Assembly (NCBI GenBank): GCA_002726395.1
Contig: PBTA01000066.1
Coordinates: forward strand, 18,166 to 52,439
Length of the DNA: 34,274 nucleotides
Direction: 5' to 3'
DNA from: Methanobacteriota archaeon
Lineage (GTDB): Archaea > Thermoplasmatota > Poseidoniia > Poseidoniales > Poseidoniaceae
Every line of letters starts with the position of its first letter. Positions within the stretch are counted from its first letter, which is position 1. The translations under genes and the position numbers were made by a program. Positions 1-7,950 of the stretch are shown piece by piece. Under the pieces are notes generated by a model, which searched no databases, was not told the origin of the DNA, and saw only the letters and a program-made list of their open reading frames with translations.

Positions 1-1623
1 GGTTCAGTGATTGGTAGAATTATGGGTATGCGGCAGGATTTACGACAATATGGTAAATCGATTAGCCCCTTAATTGCCAAAAAAGTCGCTCAAGCCAATA
101 ATTTAGCCGGCGATAAAGGCCTTGATTATTTGCGCACCATATTAGAAGATGAAGCACCTCACTTACTAGAAGAAAGAGAAAAACAAACCCGAAGAGAAGG
201 GTTACCTGAATTAAGTTCAGCACAAAAAGGCAAAGTTGTGCTGCGTTTTGCCCCCAATCCAAATGGCCCGTTATCTTTTGGTCACGCACGTGGAATTATT
301 ATCAATGGTGAATATGCTAAAGAGTATGATGGTGAACTAATATTACGATTTGATGACACAGATACTACAGTAAAACCTCCTCTACCCGAAGCCTATGGAA
401 TTATTGAACAAGAAGCTGAATGGTTACTTGGTTTCAAGCCGCATCGAATTGTAATAGCCAGTAATCGAATCAAAGAATATTATGAGCATGTAGACATTAT
501 GCTTGATGGAAATTTTGGCTATGTTTGTCAATGTAGTGCTGATGAATTTAGGGAATTCAGAGTTAGTAAAACAAATTGTCCTTGCAGAGATAATGATGTT
601 AAACTAAATGTCGAATTGTGGAATAAAATGCTTGATGGAACATTTGTTCCAGGTGATGCTGTTGTTCGGGTAAAAACTGATATGACCCTAAAAAATCCTG
701 CACTACGAGATTGGCCAGCCCTAAGAATTCAAGACACAACAAAGAATCCACACCCAAGAAAAGAAATTGGTTCAAAGTACCGTGTTTGGCCGCTGTTAGA
801 TTTCCAAAGTGCGGTAGAAGATTACTTGCAGGGGGTAACCCATATTATTCGAGGAAAAGATCTCATGGATTCAACACGTAAACAGACATTACTTTACCAG
901 CACTTCGGATGGGATTATCCTGAAACAATGTACTGGGGAAGGGTCAAAGTTCACGAATGGGGTGGATTTTCTACTTCTCAAATGCGCAAAGACATCGAAT
1001 CAGGAAAATTCACTGGGTGGTCTGATCCACGATTACCGACAATTGCAGGCCTTAGTGGAACCGGTATCCAAGCCGAGGCTTTGCGTAATTTCTGGGTAGA
1101 ATTAGGAGTGACTCAGAAAGATATATCTGTACCGTTAAGTTCACTTTATTCTCATAACACTAAGATTATTGATGATGATGCACCAAGAATTTCCTTTATC
1201 AGAAATCCAGTTTTACTGAAATTATCTGGTGGCGAACAGCGCAGTATTGAGATCCCAACCCATCCGAATTTCCCGACAATGGGAAGTCGCAAAATCAGCT
1301 TAATATCCCAACAAGTGTTAATTGAATCAACAGATTATGGTGAAAATCAATTAAGGTTGAAGGAATTTGCAGACTTTGATATTTCTGAAAACTCTGCAAC
1401 CTTTGTGTCGCAAGAGAGAAGTGATACTCGCAAGATTATCCATTGGGCATCTGTTGACACATCTAGTAAAGCTACTTTGAAGATGGTTGCGAATGGTGAA
1501 ATTATCGAAATTGAAGGTGTATTAGAGCACCATAGTTTATCCAAAGGAGACATTGTACAAATTGAACGTATTGGTTACGGTGTTATTGGTGAAGATAATA
1601 CTATAATATTCACCCATGACTAG
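1..1623 (+). CDS. gltX: Glutamyl-tRNA synthetase, archaeal type (5' end truncated by window edge)
   Basis: RFAPNPNGPLSFGHARGIIINGEYAKEYDGELILRFDDTDT is the class I GluRS HIGH-region; the N-terminal part (VIGRIMG...LRQYGKSISPLIAKKV) resembles the archaeal GluRS N-terminal domain. The frame is open to base 1, so the true start is probably upstream and the GTG at 7 is not the start. Confidence 0.93.
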   Translation, partial: GSVIGRIMGMRQDLRQYGKSISPLIAKKVAQANNLAGDKGLDYLRTILEDEAPHLLEEREKQTRREGLPELSSAQKGKVVLRFAPNPNGPLSFGHARGIIINGEYAKEYDGELILRFDDTDTTVKPPLPEAYGIIEQEAEWLLGFKPHRIVIASNRIKEYYEHVDIMLDGNFGYVCQCSADEFREFRVSKTNCPCRDNDVKLNVELWNKMLDGTFVPGDAVVRVKTDMTLKNPALRDWPALRIQDTTKNPHPRKEIGSKYRVWPLLDFQSAVEDYLQGVTHIIRGKDLMDSTRKQTLLYQHFGWDYPETMYWGRVKVHEWGGFSTSQMRKDIESGKFTGWSDPRLPTIAGLSGTGIQAEALRNFWVELGVTQKDISVPLSSLYSHNTKIIDDDAPRISFIRNPVLLKLSGGEQRSIEIPTHPNFPTMGSRKISLISQQVLIESTDYGENQLRLKEFADFDISENSATFVSQERSDTRKIIHWASVDTSSKATLKMVANGEIIEIEGVLEHHSLSKGDIVQIERIGYGVIGEDNTIIFTHD

Positions 1624-1658
1624 AAACTATCAAAATGCAGTAGCCTTACAGGTTAACT

Positions 1659-2078
1659 ATGGCTAGTAATGATAAGACAGTTGCCGATTTAGACTTAAAT
1701 GATGAACACATCACCGCAGGCCTTGAAGATAGCCTTCAAGAAGCGGCTAAACGCTTACTAACCGTGCCAGGTGGAATATTAGTAATTCTTGATGACCATT
1801 CACGGGTGAAGGGGGTTATTGGCCACAAACAGATACTCACTGCGATAGTCAAAGGTGCAGAACCGAGTAATACCAAATGTAGTGATTATATGGAAATGGA
1901 TTTTATGGAAATTCAGCACGACCAAACACTTTCCAAGGTGCTAAAACAGATAAAACAAAGAACGCCACAAGCCGTTGTTTCAGTTGACGAAAATGGGGAA
2001 TTTAGTGGTTATTTTTCACCCTCAGATTATATGGAAAGTAAGTCATTAGTAAAATCGTTGAAGAGTTTAAAACTCTGA
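1659..2078 (+). CDS. CBS-domain protein (single CBS pair)
   Basis: 139 aa; pattern LLTVPGGILVILDDHSRVKGVIGHKQILTAIVKG ... MEIQHDQTLSKVLKQIKQRTPQAVVSVDENGEFSGYFSPSDYME is typical of tandem CBS motifs. Confidence 0.75.
   Translation: MASNDKTVADLDLNDEHITAGLEDSLQEAAKRLLTVPGGILVILDDHSRVKGVIGHKQILTAIVKGAEPSNTKCSDYMEMDFMEIQHDQTLSKVLKQIKQRTPQAVVSVDENGEFSGYFSPSDYMESKSLVKSLKSLKL
2062..2076. repeat. Palindrome at the 3' end of the CBS gene / convergent junction
   Basis: AGAGTTT-A-AAACTCT, overlapping the TGA stop at 2076-2078; the convergent gene's stop starts at 2079. Confidence 0.7.
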
Positions 2079-4148
2079 TTAACCAACTATTTTTATTGTT
2101 TTCCCACACCCACTACAGGCTATTTTTAATGGCCTCTCATCGCTGGTGACTGGAATTTTGGTATCACATGCTGGGCAGCCAACAACTGGAACATCTATCG
2201 TGACTTCTGGCTTCTCATCAACTTCATTTAATTGCAACCGTCTAGGGCTGACTAGCGCAGTAAGTAACCATAATCCCGAAGTTACTGCTGAAGAGCCAAT
2301 CACAAACAATTCAGGATATGAAAAGAAGTAAATTAGTGCAACAATTGGTAGTAATACTAGTTCCAACATTAGGAACCTGCGATGTTTATTCTTAGTCATT
2401 GAAAGAGAGATGATAAGACCAAAAGAAATTATGATCAACGTGATTATGGTTAATGGCATTGGTGTGGAGATTAAGCCTTTACTTGGTTGGATGTAGAATG
2501 AAAATTCTTCATCAAGACTCATTGATGTACCTTCAACCTTGATTACTTCACCCCATGGGTACCTAGAATGGGAAAATGAAAGATCGTCTGTCTCCAATAA
2601 ATCAGCAGTTCCAAAGGAGGTGGTAATTGACGACTTAGCCTCTAATTTGAACGCATATGATTGCCAAAGTGGTGCACTTTGAGTAGATGTGAAGCTGCTT
2701 ACAAGATCAAATCGCTCTCCATCTTGCACTGTTTGAAGTGTAGAAAATGTCAAACTCAAGGGGTGATAAATAACTCGATCTTCACCCTTTAAATCAAGAG
2801 ATATTGAAATCGTATCAAAATCAGTCGAATCACCAATCAAATCTGAACTGTCAAGTTGCATGCCGTTTATGTCAGACATATAGGTTCGATATCTTTTACT
2901 CATCTCTCTTTCAAACTGCTCTAGTTCTACATTTTCAATACTACGACTTTCCCGGTCTTCATCAGCTACCCCGCCAGGACTCCAACCATAAAACACTGAA
3001 TTAGTTGATAGATCGTTATCTCCGATATGATCCATTCCCCATCTCATCCAGTAAGCCATTTCACCATCAATTTCCAAAGTAGTAGTCCTTGATAATTTCA
3101 AATTACCATCATCAATAGCAAGGTCGACAATTTGGGTAATGGTTAGTGGGCTTCCGCTTCCTCCGGTTCGCAGTGGTTCATTATCGGGATAGAATGTGCC
3201 TGTTCCTCCGCCGGTATCTGAGGTTTCAATTGTGAACTGTGCTGAGCCCTCAATCAATGGACCTCCATCTTGAAAATTTAGTCTTACACTGACCTGAATT
3301 GACTGTTCGCCACCTGACGCTTCAGTCCATGTCCAAGTAACTACAATCGAATCTCCACTCTGCGTTTTAATGGGCTCTCCAGGCACTTCTTGATTGTCTA
3401 CAGATAATTCAATAGATTCTGAATATGCAAGAGCATCAAGACCAAATGGCGAATCAATAATTACCGAAATATAGGCATCACTGCCTTCAATTTCCGGCTC
3501 ATCTATGGACAATTCCATCAAAGGTATATCTGCTGTTATCTTTGAGTCAAAGTCTGTAGAACCCCATAGAAATTCTAACTCAGCATTACCGCCTGGAACG
3601 CTAAAAATTACTGAACGTGCGCTAAGAACCAATTCTATTTCACTAGACGAGGACACTGACATTTCATCAACCGGTATTGAAAACTCGATTGTTCCCTCAC
3701 CTTGTGTCAGTACAGATGAATCAATATTTGTTGAATCCGAGAATGTTTGTGAGCCAATCTTGATTGTTGCAGTGGCGTTAATTTGGGCGCCACCTGCATC
3801 TGTTACCCGGTAATTCATGATCAAATTCCAATTTGATTCGGGTATTGAACCTGGCCAAACTTTACCCATGCTCCAAACACCTACCTCTTCTTGGGATGTT
3901 ATTGAGTTGGTAATCAATGCATTACTTGCTTCGTCTTCTAATAATTGAGAAAAAGGCGTAAGTGTACCACTTGAACCACCAATTAGGTACAAATCTACAT
4001 CATGAGAATCTTCACAACATACCACCACTGATTCTGCTTCGACTACACCAGAAAGTTGCGATGAAAATGGTAAAGAAATCATCAATAAGACCAGGGTTAA
4101 CTGAACTATTCTTGTCGACAAACCTCTCACCACATCAACGCCAATCAT
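2079..4148 (-). CDS. Secreted/membrane protein: signal peptide, large ectodomain, C-terminal TM helices and cytosolic zinc ribbon
   Basis: Hydrophobic N-terminus; TM stretches LTIITLIIISFGLIISLSM and MLELVLLPIVALIYFFSYPELFVIGSSAVTSGLWLLTALV; C-terminal CPAC...CSGC zinc ribbon. Confidence 0.75.
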   Translation of the reverse strand: MIGVDVVRGLSTRIVQLTLVLLMISLPFSSQLSGVVEAESVVVCCEDSHDVDLYLIGGSSGTLTPFSQLLEDEASNALITNSITSQEEVGVWSMGKVWPGSIPESNWNLIMNYRVTDAGGAQINATATIKIGSQTFSDSTNIDSSVLTQGEGTIEFSIPVDEMSVSSSSEIELVLSARSVIFSVPGGNAELEFLWGSTDFDSKITADIPLMELSIDEPEIEGSDAYISVIIDSPFGLDALAYSESIELSVDNQEVPGEPIKTQSGDSIVVTWTWTEASGGEQSIQVSVRLNFQDGGPLIEGSAQFTIETSDTGGGTGTFYPDNEPLRTGGSGSPLTITQIVDLAIDDGNLKLSRTTTLEIDGEMAYWMRWGMDHIGDNDLSTNSVFYGWSPGGVADEDRESRSIENVELEQFEREMSKRYRTYMSDINGMQLDSSDLIGDSTDFDTISISLDLKGEDRVIYHPLSLTFSTLQTVQDGERFDLVSSFTSTQSAPLWQSYAFKLEAKSSITTSFGTADLLETDDLSFSHSRYPWGEVIKVEGTSMSLDEEFSFYIQPSKGLISTPMPLTIITLIIISFGLIISLSMTKNKHRRFLMLELVLLPIVALIYFFSYPELFVIGSSAVTSGLWLLTALVSPRRLQLNEVDEKPEVTIDVPVVGCPACDTKIPVTSDERPLKIACSGCGKTIKIVG

Positions 4149-4154
4149 TCATGG

Positions 4155-4191
4155 CTCATAATTTACTCTACTACATGAAGCCAATTATGAG
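4155..4191. promoter_or_regulatory. Intergenic 9-bp inverted repeat upstream of the 689-aa membrane protein gene
   Basis: CTCATAATT (4155-4163) and AATTATGAG (4183-4191), perfect, 19-nt spacer; lies in the 70-nt gap between the 116-aa gene and the 689-aa gene. Confidence 0.6.
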
Positions 4192-4218
4192 TATTACATG
4201 CAATTTAGATATCTTCCG

Positions 4219-4569
4219 TCAAAGGGCTTTTTCTAACAGAGCACCCAGTTCTTTTTCAAATAATGAGACCAAGGCCTCACCGACTTCGCCCTGTAAATCG
4301 TCAGGTAGTAATCTAAGCCCAAGTCTTGTAGCGGCTCTTGTTGCCTTAAGTTCCGCGTAAATAGAGCGGGCTTTGGATTGGAAATAATAAGACACAGCAT
4401 CTTTTATTTCACTTTTCAATTCTGGATCAGCATCGACTTTATTGCGGATATGGGTCTTTAATTCATCTTTGACAAGGTCCCTAAATGCCTCAATAACTAA
4501 ATCTTCGGTAGAAAGTAGTTCCTTGATTTGGTCTTTGATACTTCCAGTTAGTAATCTCTCTATTGCCAT
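4219..4569 (-). CDS. Small, probably all-helical hypothetical protein, downstream of the RecJ-like gene
   Basis: 116-aa ORF in line with neighbouring minus-strand genes; amphipathic helical composition; no family recognised. Confidence 0.65.
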   Translation of the reverse strand: MAIERLLTGSIKDQIKELLSTEDLVIEAFRDLVKDELKTHIRNKVDADPELKSEIKDAVSYYFQSKARSIYAELKATRAATRLGLRLLPDDLQGEVGEALVSLFEKELGALLEKAL

Positions 4570-4612
4570 GACCTACCCACACAGCCATATGGTTTCAATT
4601 CATCGACAAATG

Positions 4613-5512
4613 TCACATTAACTGACCTGAGGTAATTAATTGCTTCAAGAGGTTAGATGCGAATACTTTGCCTTCTCCATTTTCTTCTGGCCATGCTTGT
4701 TGGGTAGTGTAAATTTGTGAGTGCAAATCTTGTTGCTCATTGCCAGTAACAATCCTATACCAAATTAATTCCTCAAGTCTTGGAGTTGATAGCTTGTCAT
4801 TAGAAAGGCAAGGTAAAGCTAGTTCACTAAGCGCCTGTTGACGTTGTTCATAGCCCATTTTTGACCATTTCTTGGCTAGCCTTTTCAGCATTGAGGCGGA
4901 CATATTTGGTAACATGCCGATATCTGGGTCTGTTATTTCAGGTAAAGGCAACAAACGAATTGAACCCTCATCTTGTAAGATATCTCTAATTTTGGTATAG
5001 ACGGGGTCATAAGAATTGTCTAATGACTCCCGAAGCCAATGACCGACTCCAGATAATGACCTTAACCTTCTAACTCTTGTTCCATTAGGGCATATTTCAG
5101 AGGCGATTGCAGCACACTGAATAACTACATCAAGCGCCCCATTGTGGGCTTTATCGGAGTTCGGGTGATTTACTGAAATGGCTAATGGGACGATACGCAT
5201 CCTAAGTGATTCATCAATTTCTTCCGATTGCCAAGTGTCCTCATAATGCTCAATACTAATTATTAAATCAGCTTTTGATTGGTAATCGTATTCATCACCT
5301 TTTGGTTGATGTATTTTGGATTGTAGAATTTTTCTGCTATAAGGCACATTAGCATCGATCATTGCGGATTCCAAGTATGCAAGAGAGAGAATGCTTTCAA
5401 AATCTGCTGTAGCAAATATGGCAACACTATTAGCAGATTTTATTTTTTCAACTAACGAATTGATTCTAATTTTGACATCACGAAACAAGTTTGTTTCTAG
5501 AATATCATTCAT
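4613..5512 (-). CDS. Divergent RecJ/Cdc45-like (DHH superfamily) protein lacking apparent catalytic motifs
   Basis: 299 aa directly downstream of rpsO, where archaeal RecJ-like/GAN genes commonly sit. N-terminal VAIFATADFESILSLAYLESAMIDANVPYS aligns by eye with the DHH motif I region (vxxHxDxDGxxSaaxlxxal), but the Asp residues are missing and no DHH triad is seen. Confidence 0.5.
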   Translation of the reverse strand: MNDILETNLFRDVKIRINSLVEKIKSANSVAIFATADFESILSLAYLESAMIDANVPYSRKILQSKIHQPKGDEYDYQSKADLIISIEHYEDTWQSEEIDESLRMRIVPLAISVNHPNSDKAHNGALDVVIQCAAIASEICPNGTRVRRLRSLSGVGHWLRESLDNSYDPVYTKIRDILQDEGSIRLLPLPEITDPDIGMLPNMSASMLKRLAKKWSKMGYEQRQQALSELALPCLSNDKLSTPRLEELIWYRIVTGNEQQDLHSQIYTTQQAWPEENGEGKVFASNLLKQLITSGQLM

Positions 5513-5562
5513 CGCTATCAGTTAGCCTATGAAGCCAGTTGTTATTCAATCTCTCGATAAAT

Positions 5563-6030
5563 TTACTCGACCATTAGTCTGAGTTCATCTCTCTTGTAAC
5601 GCCAATCTGTCGGCAGTTTGCCTTCAGAGATGTAGTAATTAGCCAATCGCCTAATCTTTGATTCGGTTATCTCAAGCGAACGCTTGTTGTGAATATCTTT
5701 GTGATTACCACTGCCTAGATGTTCGATGATTCTAGCCGCTTGACGCATGAGATTCATCATGTCTTCTGGGTAGGTGCCGCCGATATCATTTTCTGATAGA
5801 ATAGCACCAATTCTCTTACCAGTGACCAGTTTGACATTGGGAACCGCATGTTGGTCACGCAGGATGGTGCCAATTTGTGCAGTTGTATTGCCGGCTTTTC
5901 CGAGGTCAACAACTAGTTTAGTAACTTCATCAACGTTGGTATTAGACCACTCTGGAGCTGCAGTAACGTGGGGTTTCGATGAACCACTTTGGCCTTTTCT
6001 AGACTTGTACATACGTGCCATGTTAATCAC
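5563..6030 (-). CDS. rpsO: 30S ribosomal protein S15 (archaeal/eukaryotic type)
   Basis: MARMYKSRKGQSGSSKP ... VTKLVVDLGKAGNTTAQIGTILRDQHAVPNVKLVTGKRIGAIL ... DIHNKRSLEITESKIRRLANYYISEGKLPTDWRYKRD. The likely start is the internal Met of MARMYKSRKG (position 6021). Confidence 0.95.
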   Translation of the reverse strand: MINMARMYKSRKGQSGSSKPHVTAAPEWSNTNVDEVTKLVVDLGKAGNTTAQIGTILRDQHAVPNVKLVTGKRIGAILSENDIGGTYPEDMMNLMRQAARIIEHLGSGNHKDIHNKRSLEITESKIRRLANYYISEGKLPTDWRYKRDELRLMVE

Positions 6031-6097
6031 TCAAGCATTCTGCCGACTTGCCTCTCATTATTAACCACTCCGCATGGTGACATACCACTCACTAAGA

Positions 6098-7879
6098 CTA
6101 GATTCTTTGATGGCCTTTAGCGACAATACCTGGAATTTTATCCCATTCCCAGCCAGAAGCAGTCGCCCTTGCCAATCCAATCGGCTGATTATTTTGCAGT
6201 ATTAGAACATCATCACCTGAGTTAATTCCCTCATCAAAAGATTCCACTATTGAGGCAAAGACATCTCCTTTCCACTTTATCGATGGTTTAATGGTAGCAG
6301 TTTTCAGTGAAGAATTCTCGGCAATGAGTTTGACGGATGATTTGGAAAGGGAAAATCCTCTGCGGTCATTAGACCATTGCGCTATTTGTTTGCCATCTAA
6401 TTCAATCTTCCAATAAGGTGGCTTACCACGTATTTTAACGCCCTCTAGCCAACGATCATTATTCATTTTGTATCTTGCCACACTCTGAAAGTTGTCGACC
6501 AATATACGATGGTGACGGCGATTTCGTGGGGATAAATCTTGATTTACCTTAGCCACTGCTTGGCGTAAATTATCAAGAGCGTCTCTAGAAGTAGCCGGCA
6601 AACCGTTCCTGGTCTCAATATACTTGATTCCATCCAGTTGGAAACTCATCGAAGAATGATTAATCACCGTATGATAATTATGTCGGGACAATAAGGCTTT
6701 GACCATTGCTTCGGATCTTGCAAATTCGTCAAGACTCCAATCTCCAGTCACTGGAATATCATAATGAGACGCAGGCCAGACCTCTTCTAAATCCCTAGGA
6801 ACAAGTCCAAGAGGCGAGGTAACCATTACCTCATGGTAACAACTTATTCCAATCGCATCCATAAATTTACGATGAGATTTAGACATTCTGTAAGGCTTCT
6901 TTGCTGAACATGGTAGCAGAATCAGTACATTATCAATACCGTTTGGCGCGACATAATCATTAGTCATGTAATCAACCCACTTGGTGATAATTGGATTTTC
7001 TAAAGAAATAGGAGAATTACAATGCAATATTGTGCTAGATTCCACATGAGAGATTCCTAGATTAGCATTGGTCAGACTCAATTTGTCGTGATGACGTAGA
7101 TGTTCTACAAGTTTTGGACTGTTTAGTGATTGTCGCTCTACTAAAGTTCTCAAAGTTCCACCTGCTAAGTGTGATTTAATTTCTTTTAGAGCATTATTCC
7201 ATTGACTAATTTGGCAACCCATTTCAGCACTATCATCAGTACCACTAACTAAATTTCTTGGCCCTGATTCTGTTAAGAGTAAATTAGCAGCCATACATTG
7301 CCTTGAACGGCTTAAATCAAATAAATCAACACCGAACCAAACCAATACTGCTGCATTATCTGGTCCTCCAAGGCCCGGTGTCCAAACTAAAGCCCCGGGG
7401 AAACGGTTTTTGATCACCGTCAAAGCACGAACTAACTTGTCTTTTTGAGCCGCTAATTGCACAGCATCAACTAGAACCACAATACTTGGTTGTAAATCAC
7501 TATCAGTTAACTTAGAATCATGATTTAGTCGTTGCCATGAAAGTGGCAAAAGTGCACCTGTCTCGGCTAATTCTCCGGCATCAGCTTCCTCTAAAGAAGG
7601 TGGCAAAACATGACCAATTTTCGCAGTAAATTTCGGAGATTCTTCTTGGAAATCTGGCGGCGAAAGTGGCAGTCTAGCATCGATAGTTAGAGTTGCCGGG
7701 ATTTCATTGTCTGTCGTGGTTAAAAATGGCGCTAATTTCACCGGAATTTCAGGGTCTCCATCCAATTGTATTAGGCAGGGAGTTGTCGCAGAAGGTACCT
7801 TTCTATCTCCTAGGCCCCAACTCCTAGCATACAGGTAGCGATGAATTACCGTCCGTCCTAATTCATTCGCCATATTCAA
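6098..7879 (-). CDS. arcS: Archaeosine synthase ArcS (TgtA2-like), with C-terminal PUA-like domain
   Basis: Contains PCSAKKPYRMSKSH, matching the ArcS signature PC-X3-KPY-X2-S-X2-H; N-terminal TGT-like region; C-terminal GDVFASIVESFDEGINSGDDVLILQNNQPIGLARAT resembles a PUA domain. Confidence 0.88.
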   Translation of the reverse strand: MNMANELGRTVIHRYLYARSWGLGDRKVPSATTPCLIQLDGDPEIPVKLAPFLTTTDNEIPATLTIDARLPLSPPDFQEESPKFTAKIGHVLPPSLEEADAGELAETGALLPLSWQRLNHDSKLTDSDLQPSIVVLVDAVQLAAQKDKLVRALTVIKNRFPGALVWTPGLGGPDNAAVLVWFGVDLFDLSRSRQCMAANLLLTESGPRNLVSGTDDSAEMGCQISQWNNALKEIKSHLAGGTLRTLVERQSLNSPKLVEHLRHHDKLSLTNANLGISHVESSTILHCNSPISLENPIITKWVDYMTNDYVAPNGIDNVLILLPCSAKKPYRMSKSHRKFMDAIGISCYHEVMVTSPLGLVPRDLEEVWPASHYDIPVTGDWSLDEFARSEAMVKALLSRHNYHTVINHSSMSFQLDGIKYIETRNGLPATSRDALDNLRQAVAKVNQDLSPRNRRHHRILVDNFQSVARYKMNNDRWLEGVKIRGKPPYWKIELDGKQIAQWSNDRRGFSLSKSSVKLIAENSSLKTATIKPSIKWKGDVFASIVESFDEGINSGDDVLILQNNQPIGLARATASGWEWDKIPGIVAKGHQRI

Positions 7880-7950
7880 TCCTAATGCTATTCGTACAAG
7901 AATAATTCCTTCTAATCCCTAACTTCAAACATGACATCGAGTACGGCAAG

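Noticed and set aside
1641-1665. TAGCC...GGCTA inverted repeat around the CBS gene start
   Set aside because: Only 5-bp arms with a 15-nt loop; expected by chance.
3505-4360. Plus-strand ORFs of 102 and 132 aa (3505-3813, 3962-4360)
   Set aside because: They lie antisense to the 689-aa membrane protein and the 116-aa gene; compositions are unlike real proteins and no motif is visible.
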